A stretch of DNA of 64,000 nt from assembly GCF_029227915.1 (NCBI RefSeq), contig NC_079881.1:5518001-5582000 (forward strand), written 5' to 3'. How positions within the stretch are numbered: the stretch's first letter is position 1; every line of letters starts with the position of its first letter. Positions 10,530 through 23,300 of the stretch are shown in pieces. The notes beneath the pieces are model-generated. The model was not told the DNA's origin and ran no database searches. It was given only the letters and a program-made list of their open reading frames with translations. A program made the position numbers and the translations under genes. This stretch comes from Hydractinia symbiolongicarpus (lineage: Eukaryota > Cnidaria > Hydrozoa > Anthoathecata > Hydractiniidae).

Positions 10530-11910
10530 CTAAATCCTAACAGCGCATGCGCATGTAAGGTAAAAATAGGTCTTAAAAAATCCCTTTAGATACTAGGCTC
10601 CCATTATTTACCAAAGATGTTATGCTGGTTGTAAATAAGGCGAAAACAGGTTGGGACTAAGCAATGTGATTTACACTCGCTTTTATGTTCATATTGCTTT
10701 GATCAGTACGCTGTTTATCCATCTTGCAGCCTGACCAAACAAACACAAACAAAGAATATAAATATTTAGTGAAATTTGAGTTAAGACAAAGTCATTTTTT
10801 TCAAAGTACTTGAACCCTTAAATACACCTACAAACAACTACATGTTGCAAATAAAATAAGAAAATCTAAAAATCATATTAGTAGGTCAGCAGATGACATA
10901 CTGTAGGTTTCAAAAGACATCATCTATCTATTTCCTATAGTATCAAAAAGTTCATGTAACAGATAATCAGACAAACAGTGTTCTAAAATTTAAGAAAAAG
11001 ATATAACAGGACCATTTATTTAGATGACATTTTTGGTACTTGTGAGTAGGTACAGAGGCAAAAAAGAATCAAGATGTTGATCATACACAATAAAATAATT
11101 AAGAAAAGCTCAACCTTGAGGTAATTACAAGATATATTTCAACACAACAAAAGAGCTCTCCCTATGAACGCCCATAAATCATTCAGCACATTTTTAGCTG
11201 CAAAGGATCTGAATTTTGAACTCAACATATGCAAATAACTCATAAAAATGCTTTTTAATATATATCAGAATGTAGTCGGAATATTCAAATTCCGTTCCCC
11301 CAAATAAGAAAATAAGTTAACCATCCGCTAGAATTTATATGAAAATTGGTTGGTGTAGCCTGTGCCAGAATATCAAACCTGTGTCCACCTCAAAGTCAAG
11401 TTTATCCAAAAAAAATATATGACTAGATAGAAAGATAGATAGATAGATGTGCATATTTTACATGGCTAGCCTCACAAATATCGAGGGATATACCCTGTCT
11501 ATTATTTCCAGGAGGGGCCATGGCGTAGATGGAGAGTCCTAGAGTATTTAATGCTCATTTTGAGCTACGCAGACCCAATTAGAGCCCGCGCTCTACTAGA
11601 CAACTCCCGGCAACATCCAACGGCCCACACAGTGTGCCATCTTCCCAATTTCCCTCACATGGCTTGGGTTAACCCGGGGCTATGGTAACATTCACTCGCC
11701 CATGTTGAATCGGATTGTTTTTGAAGGTATCTTTCCTTGAATAAATATAAATGCATCAAAATTTATAAATCTGCACTCAATAATAGTTTAAAGGCTGAGC
11801 GGCCTTTTTCTTCAACAATCTTCAGCATTATAGTGCCTGTAACGTAGTCCGTCTATTCGCGGCAGTTTCAAAATGGTCCCTGGGTTTTACGGCCCTTCTC
11901 TGTGTAATAG
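10530..11910. other. Intergenic region between astacin gene and satellite
   Basis: No coding ORF was seen. A GATA-type microsatellite lies at about 11425-11449. A GC-richer block at about 11510-11700 looks like a dispersed repeat but I could not assign a family. Confidence 0.4.
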
Positions 11911-12110
11911 GGAAGCACTTCATGGAAGGATCCATTTAGTCTGTGAATATGTCGTATCCGACATTGTCGTATTCTTCCAACGACATCCGACACACGACGT
12001 TAAGCAATTTATCAACGTCGTAATGTTGTTAGCACATAATACTGCCTAGTATACATACTAGTGCCTAGCATAATATCTTTGTAATATACAGTAATACAGT
12101 GTAGTACATA
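11911..12110 (-). repeat. Non-repetitive tail of satellite array A
   Basis: This stretch starts GGAAGCACTTCATGGAAGGA and is matched, inverted, at about 59550-59816 beside the other array. It has many CGAC/GTCG motifs and a conserved hairpin: CGACGTT at 11995-12001 and AACGTCG at 12014-12020 around a 12-base loop. Compared with the right copy it lacks about 31 bases and has a short local duplication near the array edge. Confidence 0.8.
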
Positions 12111-15100
12111 GTAATATCCCGTATTTTACACTGTATTACTTTGTAGTATATTCAGAAATACACTGTAATACCTTGTAGTATTCAGTAATATACTGTAATA
12201 CTTTGTAGTATTCGGTAATATACTGTAATACCTTGTAGTATTCAGTAATACACTGTAGTACTTAGTAATATACTGTAATATTGTGTAGTATACAGTAATA
12301 CACTGTAATATCTTGTAGTATTTAGTAATACACTGTAATACTTTGTAGTATTCGGTAATATACTGTAATACCTTGTAGTATTCGGTAATACACTGTAATA
12401 CCTTGTAGTATTCAGTAATACACTGTAATACCTTGTAGTATTCGGTAATACACTGTAATACCTTGTAGTACACTGTAATACCTTGTAATATTCGGTAGTA
12501 TACTGTAATACTTTGTAGTATTCAGTAATACACTGTAATACCTTGTAGTATTCAGTAATACACTGTAATACCTTGTAGTATTCGGTAATACACTGTAATA
12601 CCTTGTAGTACACTGTAATACCTTGTAATATTCGGTAGTATACTGTAATACCTTGTAGTATTTAGTAATACACTGTAATACCTTGTAGTGTTCAGTAATA
12701 CACTGTAATACTTTGTAGTATTCAGTAATACACTGTAATACCTTGTAGTATTCAGTAATACACTGTAATACCTTGTAGTATTCGGTAATATACTGTAATG
12801 CCTTGTAGTATTCAGTAATATACTGTAATACTTTGTAGTATTCGGTAATATACTGTAATACCTTGTAGTATTCGGTAATACACTGTAATACCTTGTAGTA
12901 TTCAGTAATAAACTGTAGTACTTAGTAATATACTGTAATATTGTGTAGTATACAGTAATACACTGTAATATCTTGTAGTATTTAGTAATACACTGTAATA
13001 CTTTGTAGTATTCGGTAATATACTGTAATACCTTGTAGTATTCGGTAATACACTGTAATACCTTGTAGTATTCAGTAATACACTGTAATACCTTGTAGTA
13101 TTCGGTAATACACTGTAATACCTTGTAGTACACTGTAATACCTTGTAATATTCGGTAGTATACTGTAATACTTTGTAGTATTCAGTAATACACTGTAATA
13201 CCTTGTAGTATTCAGTAATACACTGTAATACCTTGTAGTATTCGGTAATACACTGTAATACCTTGTAGTACACTGTAATACCTTGTAATATTCGGTAGTA
13301 TACTGTAATACCTTGTAGTATTTAGTAATACACTGTAATACCTTGTAGTGTTCAGTAATACACTGTAATACTTTGTAGTATTCAGTAATACACTGTAATA
13401 CCTTGTAGTATTCAGTAATACACTGTAATACCTTGTAGTATTCGGTAATATACTGTAATGCCTTGTAGTATTCAGTAATATACTGTAATACTTTGTAGTA
13501 TTCGGTAATATACTGTAATACCTTGTAGTATTCAGTAATACACTGTAGTACTTAGTAATATACTGTAATATTGTGTAGTATACAGTAATACACTGTAATA
13601 TCTTGCAGTATTTAGTAATACACTGTAATACTTTGTAGTATTCGGTAATATACTGTAATACCTTGTAGTATTCGGTAATACACTGTAATACCTTGTAGTA
13701 TTTAGTAATACACTGTAATACCTTGTAGTATTCGGTAATACACTGTAATACCTTGTAGTACACTGTAATACCTTGTAATATTCGGTAGTATACTGTAATA
13801 CTTTGTAGTATTCAGTAATACACTGTAATACCTTGTAGTATTCAGTAATACACTGTAATACCTTGTAGTATTCGGTAATACACTGTAATACCTTGTAGTA
13901 CACTGTAATACCTTGTAATATTCGGTAGTATACTGTAATACCTTGTAGTATTTAGTAATACACTGTAATACCTTGTAGTGTTCAGTAATACACTGTAATA
14001 CTTTGTAGTATTCAGTAATACACTGTAATACCTTGTAGTATTCAGTAATACACTGTAATACCTTGTAGTATTCGGTAATATACTGTAATGCCTTGTAGTA
14101 TTCAGTAATATACTGTAATACTTTGTAGTATTCGGTAATATACTGTAATACCTTGTAGTATTCGGTAATACACTGTAATACCTTGTAGTATTCAGTAATA
14201 CACTGTAGTACTTAGTAATATACTGTAATATTGTGTAGTATACAGTAATACACTGTAATATCTTGTAGTATTTAGTAATACACTGTAATACTTTGTAGTA
14301 TTCGGTAATATACTGTAATACCTTGTAGTATTCGGTAATACACTGTAATACCTTGTAGTATTCAGTAATACACTGTAATACCTTGTAGTATTCGGTAATA
14401 CACTGTAATACCTTGTAGTACACTGTAATACCTTGTAATATTCGGTAGTATACTGTAATACTTTGTAGTATTCAGTAATACACTGTAATACCTTGTAGTA
14501 TTCAGTAATACACTGTAATACCTTGTAGTATTCGGTAATACACTGTAATACCTTGTAGTACACTGTAATACCTTGTAATATTCGGTAGTATACTGTAATA
14601 CCTTGTAGTATTTAGTAATACACTGTAATACCTTGTAGTGTTCAGTAATACACTGTAATACTTTGTAGTATTCAGTAATACACTGTAATACCTTGTAGTA
14701 TTCAGTAATACACTGTAATACCTTGTAGTATTCGGTAATATACTGTAATGCCTTGTAGTATTCAGTAATATACTGTAATACTTTGTAGTATTCGGTAATA
14801 TACTGTAATACCTTGTAGTATTCGGTAATACACTGTAATACCTTGTAGTATTCAGTAATACACTGTAGTACTTAGTAATATACTGTAATATTGTGTAGTA
14901 TACAGTAATACACTGTAATATCTTGTAGTATTTAGTAATACACTGTAATACTTTGTAGTATTCGGTAATATACTGTAATACCTTGTAGTATTCGGTAATA
15001 CACTGTAATACCTTGTAGTATTCAGTAATACACTGTAATACCTTGTAGTATTCGGTAATACACTGTAATACCTTGTAGTACACTGTAATACCTTGTAATA

Positions 15101-15730
15101 TTCGGTAGTATACTGTAATACTTTGTAGTATTCAGTAATACACTGTAATACCTTGTAGTATTCAGTAATACACTGTAATACCTTGTAGTATTCGGTAATA
15201 CACTGTAATACCTTGTAGTACACTGTAATACCTTGTAATATTCGGTAGTATACTGTAATACCTTGTAGTATTTAGTAATACACTGTAATACCTTGTAGTG
15301 TTCAGTAATACACTGTAATACTTTGTAGTATTCAGTAATACACTGTAATACCTTGTAGTATTCAGTAATACACTGTAATACCTTGTAGTATTCAGTAATA
15401 CACTGTAATACTTTGTAGTATTCAGTAATACACTGTAGTACTTAGTAATATACTGTAATATTTTGTAGTATTTAGTAATACACTGTAATACTTAGTAATA
15501 TACTGTAATACCTTGTAGTATTCGGTAATACACTGTAATACTTTGTAGTATTCAGTAATACACTGTAGTACTTAGTAATATACTGTAATATTTTGTAGTA
15601 TTCAGTAATACACTGTAATACCTTGTAGTATTCCGTAATACACTGTAGTACTTGTAACATCTAACTGTAATATTTTGTAGTATTTGGTAATACACTGTAA
15701 TACTTAGTAATATACTGTAATGCATGTAAT
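12073..15730 (-). repeat. Satellite array A: 30-bp monomer, 660-bp higher-order repeat
   Basis: About 120 copies of a 30-bp monomer which on the minus strand reads TATTACTGAATACTACAAGG then TATTACAGTG, with scattered substitutions. Marker variants (for example TACTTAGTAATATACTG beside ATTGTGTAGTATACAG) recur at spacings of 660, 630, 660 and 660 bp, showing a higher-order repeat of 22 monomers with one 21-monomer copy. The left edge joins the CGAC-rich tail; the right edge decays over about 250 bp. Because 30 is a multiple of 3, reading frames stay open for long distances; the resulting 10-residue periodic ORFs are not evidence of genes. Confidence 0.97.
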
Positions 15731-15885
15731 AGATCTTTGACGGTTGCGCAAAGCATTCTGGGTATTTTTTCTTCCCAGCGTGGGCTGGTTCACATATCAC
15801 ATGGAACGTTGGCTGCAGATACAGATGTAGATACGGATAGAGATAATCTTTTCTGGGAATGAAAGTTTACAAAAATTGAACTGAA

Positions 15886-17357
15886 TAAATACAAGGAAGT
15901 ATTAACAAACTATCACAACCAGCAGGGGACCTCTCAAAACAGCCCGAAGGCCAGTTAAAAGATGCGAGTAGGACCCTATGCAAAAAAATTTGTACAAACT
16001 TCAATACTGCAAGAGCTCTGATTGCTCATGAGCAAAAAGTAAAAGTAAAAGCCACTGCTGAATATACAATTTGCTTCTGCGTAACATGCGAAAAGACATT
16101 TGAATCAGACGATGCGCTGACTTGGAATGTTTGGAAGGGTAAGTCGGTTTAAAATAAATGAAACAAATACCCTTATTTGGTTGGTTCGTTTCTTATGTAA
16201 TTTCGAATGTTTTTTTTCCTTCGAAATTCGAACTGTATATTCTAATTTAAGTAGTTGTGGAAGGAAATTTGTCATTGATATTCTATCATGTGCAAAATTT
16301 GATTATTGCTTTAAGACGAGAATAGAATCCAGGTAATAAAATAGCTACTGACTGGTTTTGATCCTGCCCTGTAAAATACAAAGCCATTTGTCAGACCTTG
16401 GAGCATGTGCAATAACTTTGACCTCCAGGAGGAGAAAATCCCTCTGACAACTACAACAAAAAAGCTTAAAAAATGTTCCTTTAAAACAAAACTTTGGCTG
16501 CGAGAAAGAGTAAAGCTAAGTCTGTAACCTTAAATTTTGATAAAGCTGGATTTAAAAGCAATCCAGTGCAATTCCCTAGAGACAAAATTAGGGGCCTTCA
16601 AAAAAACTTTTGGTTCCCGTTAGCGGGATATCGCCGCTAAGATTTGGACCCCCTCCTCCCTCTTTTAGCAGATTTCTGTCCGTGAAATACATACATTTGG
16701 ATAAATCTTAGAAGGCTCAGGGGCGTGTTTTGTAGATAAAAGTTATCGGAATTGATGACATGAGACATTATGCTCGCGAACGAAGAATTTTCAGGCCACA
16801 AACAAATTTTTGAAATTTCTCAATCGTTCGCGGATTCTTTTTTCAAACTTGAACCCCCCTCCCTCCCTTAGCGCCAATATCCCGCTAACAGGGCCCCAAA
16901 AAATTTTTGAAGGCCCCTTAGGGCTCAATTAGGAAACTCTGATTGTATTTCGGCCACAAGAACACAAATATTGCCCTCAACTGTTACTGACACAACTTCA
17001 GCTGCCATTCTCCTTTCGGTTTTGCTGTAATGGCAATGTTGATGCTTTGCGCACTTTTTTCCCTTTATTCCGCCTACCCATCCTGTGCCCAAAAGGTACG
17101 TGGAAATAATTAAGAAGTGCTAGTATGTTAACTTTGACCTGCTTCTTCTCCTATGCTTAATGCTCTTTTAGCCTTGCGTATTTTGATGGATGATATAGGT
17201 GAGTATGACCTGAATGTAAAAACAGTGGCAGTGGTCACAATGTCTCCCTTATAAGAATGACCACAAATAAGTCACACATAAGGGTTAAGTCCTGGTGTGT
17301 TGTCTTTTTTCTGCATCTTTGCAAGGAAATGATTACATACAACACTTTGTAACTTAG
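15886..17357 (+). CDS. Candidate small three-exon gene beside the satellite array
   Basis: The first exon (from at most 15886 to 16138) has an open frame including ICFCVTCEKTFESDDALTW and ends at donor GGAAGG|GTAAGT in phase 1. A 27-nt mini-exon (17172-17198) follows acceptor TGCTCTTTTAG and ends at donor ATAG|GTGAGT. A last exon (17326-17357) follows CATCTTTGCAAG and ends in TAG. All three join in frame, giving a tail ILMDDIG then NDYIQHFVT. The Cys-x2-Cys pair hints at a zinc-binding site. The 5' end is unresolved: the frame closes at 15885, and an adjacent open stretch from 15733 (ending DNLFWE) is in another frame. I recognise no family. It may be a pseudogene. Confidence 0.35.
16588..16920. 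mobile_element. MITE with long terminal inverted repeats
   Basis: The ends read GGGGCCTTCAAAAA, inward from 16591 and inverted to 16917, with similarity continuing about 60-70 bp inward (GTTAGCGGGATAT, CGCTAAG, pyrimidine-rich block). TTA is present on both sides (16588-16590, 16918-16920), a target duplication like that of PIF/Harbinger elements. Size 327 bp, no coding capacity. Confidence 0.7.
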
Positions 17358-17621
17358 TTTGCCAATCAATATAAGTTTTTTTGCTGTCTACGCATTTGAC
17401 CAACTCCATTGCTTGCACATGGCTAGTGATCCAGCACGTTGGTTAATGCATAGATGACCTTTTACAGTACATGCATAGTGCCTCATTGCTTCCTTCAACA
17501 TCATCCTCGCAATCCCTCTTCATCTCGCGTCCAGGACCATGACCTGTTTTTTTTCGTTTCGAGAAAGGGCATTTTGCGTTCACCTCTCCAAATCGGTTGA
17601 ACAAAGGTTTGTAAATTAGTT
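17358..17621. other. Short non-coding stretch
   Basis: No ORF, repeat or RNA gene was recognised. Confidence 0.4.
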
Positions 17622-18264
17622 GAAGTGGGATGTAATAACTAAAACAGGTAACTACCAGTCTCCACAGAACCAGCAGTCCCTGTAGAACGACCAGAAAACC
17701 AACAGCGAACCAGCAGTATCATCACAGAACCACCAATGAATAAATAGTTCCAATATTAAACTTCCACGCCAAAGTGAGCGCAACGAAGCTAATTAAATAC
17801 ATAACAGTCGAAGACCCTACTTTCCACTGGCTATTTCGTGTCCCTCGTACACAAACTAACGGTCCTCGTGCAGGTGAATTTTAAAAATGACTCTCAAAGT
17901 GTTATAAACTTCATTCTACGTAAAAAAAATAATCACAATACAAAAAGTCGATCTTTTGTTATTCATTTCATAAAAATTCACGATTTGAATCAGCAAGAAA
18001 AGTGTTGTTTTGCTGGAGGTAACATATGTATTTTAGACGCTCGTTAAAAAAAGATGGTCGTCGTATTACCGAGTTCTATGTTCTAGCTATTGTTGTTATC
18101 ATGGTAATCATTAGCATTCCTGATTGAAATTACCGAAAAAGATTGAAATGTTGGTTTGTTATTTATTGCGTTGAAGAGTAAATTGCAAGGAAACAGAATG
18201 AGTCTTGATTTTTTAATCCCAGAACGGTATAATTTGGATAATATTTCACTAATATAGTGTATAC

Positions 18265-18341
18265 TGTGAATAGATCTGTATTCTTTATTATTGCATAAAG
18301 CCATACATCTAAACCTAAAAGATATAATGAACATAATGACA
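18265..18341 (-). repeat. 3' LTR of the copia element (77 bp)
   Basis: It aligns to the 5' LTR with five substitutions and one 9-base length difference (extra AAAGATATA-like bases here). Plus-strand ends are TGTGAATAG and AATGACA. The flanking TATAC at 18260-18264 is the target duplication. Confidence 0.85.
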
Positions 18342-18485
18342 ATCTTGCCACTACATTCTCTCTCAATAAAACAAAATCATAAAGTATGTTCAAGAAAAGA
18401 AACTGCAAGACGCAGGAACACAATGTAAGAATGCTTTTAAAGTGTCATTTGGCATACTGTTATATTTGTTTTAATTAACCAAAAC

Positions 18486-19682
18486 TTAACGGTATTTCAA
18501 CTGTTCTCTACCGGATAGTATACGTAGCAGGTTTTCAGCTGAAGCAGTGCCTTTCGTAAGACAGTCAGCAATCTGATCACTTGATTTCGTAAGAATGAGT
18601 TCCCCCATTTCTCCTTTTTCGACCATCTCACGAAGTGCACGAATATCAATATACAATCGTTTATCTTCTATGACGTTGGTATTTTTGACTGCTTCCGCAA
18701 GTGATTTATTTTCTGATTTACAGATAATTGGTATATCAACTGAAAAAATCTCTTTAATTAGGGATCTGATCAACATAGCATGTTCCGCACCTTCTAAGAG
18801 AGCCATGGTTTCCGCACCCATGGCGCTTTTAACAGCCCATTTTAACTTGTGAGATCTCCAAATAATTGGCGGAATTTTGCTTTCACCATGCAGTAGCAAA
18901 ACAAATCCACCTTGTGAGCCGCCATTAATTAAATTTCCATGTGATGCATCACTGAAAAGTATGAGCGATGATGCTTTAACATCTCCAGTGTTTGAAATAA
19001 CAATCTTTACTTCAGTTTGCTGCAGATGTTTCAGCTGCTTGTTAGCTCTACGAGCATCAGCAACTGTTCCATGTCTTATGCGAGTGCTTAAATCACAGGC
19101 AACGTAAGCAGCATCAGGTCTAGTTTGTTTTGCTGCCCATTGAATTTGACGTGCTTCATATCTTGTAAGTGGAATTGTAGACGTACTATTGGTCAAATTA
19201 ATTGGTGAAATGTTACTAATGTAATTATGCTGATGAATAATTACTGCACCACACTCTTGTTCAATTTCTAATCCCAAAAAGTTAAACGACTTTGAATTCT
19301 CTTTACTAAGTGAGAATGTCTTACGTAAATGTGCAATGATAGTGTCATGAAACAAATCACTTCCAACGAAGAAGCAATCGTCAACATGACAGCAAATTAC
19401 ACCTTTGAGAGTTTCTTTTCTCCAGAAAAATAATGCATTGTCATAAATGCTTCTTGTAGCTCCAACTTTATCGAATTCGTTAGATAATGTCTCATACCAA
19501 GCGCGTGAAGCGTCGCACAAGCCATAAACAGGTGTTTTTAGTTTCCACAACTTGTCTGTGTTAGCTTCTGGTGGTGGAAGAAGATGTACGACTCTATCAA
19601 TCTTGGCACCTTGAAGAAACCCAGCTTTAATATCAAGACTGTAAAATTTTCCATCCATGGGTTGCACCAATATTACACACAA
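18486..19682 (-). pseudogene. copia reverse transcriptase and RNase H
   Basis: The open frame of nearly 400 codons has the RT motifs SLDIKAGFLQG, LKTPVYGLCDASRAWY and CCHVDDCFFVGS (catalytic Asp pair in HVDD), then the RNase H motifs LFSDASHGNL, GGSQGG and GAETMALLEGAEHAM, ending near DQIADCLTKGTASAENLL. These are the C-terminal half of a copia Pol. The 5' part of the RT lies in another frame (20076-19633), separated by an apparent one-base insertion in an A-run near 19655. The catalytic core itself looks intact. Confidence 0.9.
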
Positions 19683-20603
19683 GACGAAAGTTCTCCTTGT
19701 TTACAGTTGGCGAGTCTGTTCGTATACCAATAGTGTCCTCCTCAAAACCTTGTGCCACTAATCGTGCTTTAATTTCTGTTTTCCCATCATGACTTTTCTC
19801 AGATATCGCCCAGTGGGTTGTGGTTATGTCTTGCCCTTTGTCTTCAACTTCATCATAAACATTGTAATCACGCCTTAATTCTTTATGTTGAGCTTCACTA
19901 ACATCACATGACGTTTCTACATTATATACTGACTCTGTGTTTACCTTTTCCCAATCCAAAATGTTTTCAAAGTCAATTGATTTCATGGCTTTGGTTTTAA
20001 CATCTTTGACATTCAACCAATTCTTATATGCTCCAACTCCAGATTTTCCTACTTTACCAGCACGACTAACAACCATAAATTCAGCAAGTTTATTAGTATC
20101 AGGATCAATAAACCTAACCCTGTCAATGACTGTTCATTGCGAGGTGTGTTATAAACTTCTTGCTCAATGCTTGATTGATGTGTTGTTTCAACCTGAGCAT
20201 GGGAAATAGCAGGGATCTCATTTGTATTTACGGCATGATCACTAGGAATGTCATCAAGTACAACTTCTGACGATGTGTTGATATCAAAATCGTTTACGCT
20301 TTCAAGCAACCCATTTGCTACGCTGTTTGAAATCTCATCAAAGCAATCTTCTTCTTTGGTTGTAGTTTTCTTCACTTGAGGGTTTCTACTTGTGCTTTCC
20401 TGACAACTACGGTGTCCCTTCACTGATTGCAAGTGACACTCGAACGTAAGTTCCTCCATGTTTAACAAGGACCTGTTTTCCATCAATGCCAAGGACTACA
20501 CCAGGTCCTCTCCACTCTTTCTCTCCACGTCGCTTATAGTATACCAATTCACCATTATAAAAATCTGCTGGTAGATGGCCGTGTTTGATGACTGAGTGCT
20601 GTT
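19633..20603 (-). pseudogene. copia integrase C-terminal region and start of RT
   Basis: Three successive frames cover this part. About 20603-20430 encodes an integrase C-terminal DNA-binding region (GELVYYKRRGEKEW, VVLGIDGK). Then comes an acidic spacer typical of the copia integrase-RT linker, and then THWAISEK, KARLVAQGFEE and DSPTV, the conserved start of copia RT. Frameshifts are visible near 20600, 20115 and 19655. Confidence 0.75.
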
Positions 20604-20961
20604 TTAAGATTCACTTTCAATGAATGCTTTGCGAGCAACATGCAGGGCATTCAGATGATTCGCAATTAATTGACTGGGTGTAACTGTTCGAAGAACAGGA
20701 GGCTTGGCTGTAAGCACAGATGGGAGATTTGGATTGCGTCCAAATACAAGCTGATTGAGACTGAATCCACGGTTATTATGCAACGCATTCTTGGCACAAT
20801 TGGCCCATGTAAGTGCATTTTCAACAGAACAACTAGTGTTGTCAACAATTTTCATAATCATATTTTCCAGGATGAAATTATGATGCTCACATACACCATT
20901 TGACCATGGAGCTTCTGCTGCTGTTGTACACACTCTGTGTTTAACAGTTCTGCTACATCTC
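20604..20961 (-). pseudogene. copia integrase, second part of catalytic core
   Basis: The frame encodes CTTAAEAPWSNGVCEHHN, corresponding to the region of the third catalytic residue (Glu in E-H-H), followed by NALTWANCAKNALHN and FSLNQLVFGRNPN, which are standard copia integrase motifs. A one-base shift near 20935 separates it from the segment beyond the inserted TTAA element. Confidence 0.8.
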
Positions 20962-22079
20962 TTAAAGGGGAACTCCAGTAAAAATCACTTTTTTCTTTTT
21001 TGCTATATACGTGCTCAGAAAGTAGTTACACATCTTTCGTAGCGATCAAGTTTCTATTCTTTGTTTTTCAAAAAAGAAGCTTTTTTTATGGAAGGACATG
21101 CCAAATATTTTCAGGGGGTAAATGTACTCATTTTCTTCAATCTTTGTAATGTTTAAGGCTGCATGTGATGCTGATAATGCAGTTTCTAAAACAACTTTGT
21201 CAAAACAACTACTTATAAGTCAGTAGCTTCTGCAACGCATTTATGACCTACCATAATCATAAGAATGATTTTTATTTGTACAATATTAATACTCATGTTT
21301 TACCAACTTATCACGACCCGAACATTATTCGATCTTTCTATCACGAATTTGAATGGTCCTCCATCATGGTGAAAATTTCAACGTTACATAAAATTTGTTT
21401 GCATTTGTGTGCAAAAAAGCACGTGCGGATGAAAAATATTGCTGAATTGTGAAATAAAAATAAATTGGCTTGTAAAGTAAGAAAGTTTTTTTACTGAAAC
21501 AAATGATAAAGTTTTTGTGATGAAAAGAATGTTAAAAAAAAGCCAATTAAATATATTTTCTATTTCTTTAAAAAATATTTTACTCAGAACGTTGTTTTGA
21601 GTTAGTAGAAGACACCTCGTCACTTTGCATCATTATTAATTTCTCCCTTGTGAGACACAAGAGGTTCGAAGTCGTGTGGCTGTAGCTTTGTAAAGTCTTT
21701 TTCATGAAGAGATTATCCTATTCTATGTTTATCCTAATTATCCTATTCTATGTTTTCTAAGTTAAAATCTTCGTCATTACTACAAGACGTTTTATCAACG
21801 AACAATGTAAACACTAAGTAAACAAACTTTTAGAAGGTGTGCTGCTGAGCTCACGGACTGTCTGCACGATGTGACGTATGCTTATTTATTCGGACCTAGT
21901 CCTCTCAACTTTAGGCAACCTTGCAAATTTATTTAAAATTGAAGATGTTTACAGACCCCATTAAGGTATAAATAAAGATTTTTAACGATTGTAAAAGGTT
22001 TATTCTGACATATTTATGTATTGTCTTCTTAAAATAACATTTTTTTCAAATATTTTTTTTCACTGGAGTGCCCCTTTAA
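20962..22079. mobile_element. TTAA-specific non-autonomous transposon inside the copia integrase
   Basis: The ends AGGGGAACTCCAGT (from 20966) and its inverted near-copy with AGGGGCACTCCAGT (ending 22075) are flanked by TTAA at 20962-20965 and 22076-22079. The interior is 1,110 bp and AT-rich, without transposase. The integrase sequence resumes directly on the other side of the TTAA, which proves this is an insertion. The family differs from the TTAA element at 2249-3748. Confidence 0.85.
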
Positions 22080-23300
22080 GAGCTCATTGTTGAACTCCCC
22101 TCCGTTGTCTGAAAAAATCGAGTTTGGTGTGCCAAAAATAGCAACCCAGTGCTTGAGAATTGTGTCTACGATAATTTCCTTATTCTTGGATTTGATAATT
22201 GTTGATGCACTGTATCTACAGAACACATCAATCATATGAAGTATGGTTAACTTTTTATGATTAACTGTCAGGAATTTTAGGTCCATGGCAAGGCATTCAT
22301 TGACATCTGAGGCCATTGGTAGTGAGACAATTGGCCCTTGATCGAGCCTTCATATATATCTACTGCATGTGTCACAAGAGTTTGTAACATTGTCAATTTG
22401 CTGAAATAACTCTTTATCTTCAGCATTTTCATCTTGGAGAAGAGTTTTCAGTTTGCTGCTGTCTATGGGATGTCCAAACTGTTTGTGAAGCTTTGTAGCT
22501 ATTTTGCATTTTTCTTCAGGTGATTTTACAGTGAGATCGTTGACTGTGAATATAACTCTGGTGGCATTTACACCAGGAGATGTTTTGTTAACAGCAACTT
22601 GCTTAGGTGTAAGAGGTATACAGTAATGGCCATTTGACGTGTGTTGTAAAGGAATGTCTCTTCCAAACATAGTGACTTTATCATTAACAAAATCAAGTTG
22701 GCTATTAGCTGCTTTCAGACTCTTTTTTGATAACAATAATGGTAATTCACAATCGACAACATCAGTAAGAATATGGGCTTGCATTCCAGCCATATTAACA
22801 GGGATGTTAACTTTTTTAACTGAGGGGAAGCTTCCACCTGGCCCAAATTTAAAGGACTTGTTACTCTTACTTTCAGCTAAAGCTGTCCCTTCTGGCATAG
22901 TGTCTATGTAACAGTCAAGCCAATTTTTACCACAAACTGTCGATGAACATCCTGAGTTTAGTAAAGCACAATTCAAAGACTCAGACACAACTTGCTCCAT
23001 AAAGCATTGTTCCACACCCTTTGCGAAAAACTGCACATGTACTTTATCCTGCCCTTTGCTTCCTTTATTCTTATCAGGACAGTCATTCATGAAATGCATT
23101 ATAGATTTGCAATGGTGACATTGCAATGGATGTCCATCAGGACCATTAGGGTTGTACTGGCTTCTTTTAGCACTGAAATATTTACCACCTCTGCCACGTC
23201 CACGAGTGTTCCAATTGTTAAAACGTCGTCTGTCAAACTTTTGACCATATAATACTTCTTGCTCAACACCAATATCATTACTGTCTCTACTACTTTCACT
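22080..23300 (-). pseudogene. copia Gag zinc knuckle, protease and first part of integrase
   Basis: After an in-frame stop (23303-23301) the same frame continues through an Arg/Gly-rich stretch (NTRGRGRGG), the nucleocapsid zinc knuckle CHHCKSIMHFMNDC (C-x2-C-x4-H-x4-C), and a protease segment reading LLNSGCSSTVCG, where the catalytic Asp of the usual D-S-G is Asn. The integrase zinc-binding region follows (HKQFGH ... CDTC), then a second in-frame stop (22352-22350). The catalytic core continues with AMDLKFL and FSDNGGEF (two of the three acidic residues) until the TTAA element interrupts it. Confidence 0.85.

Noticed and set aside
12073-15730. Regular 30-bp repeats as a CRISPR array
   Set aside because: There are no unique spacers; monomers are contiguous, and the context is eukaryotic.
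22639-22911. Plus-strand ORFs across the copia element
   Set aside because: They are antisense shadows of the well-supported minus-strand gag-pol frame.
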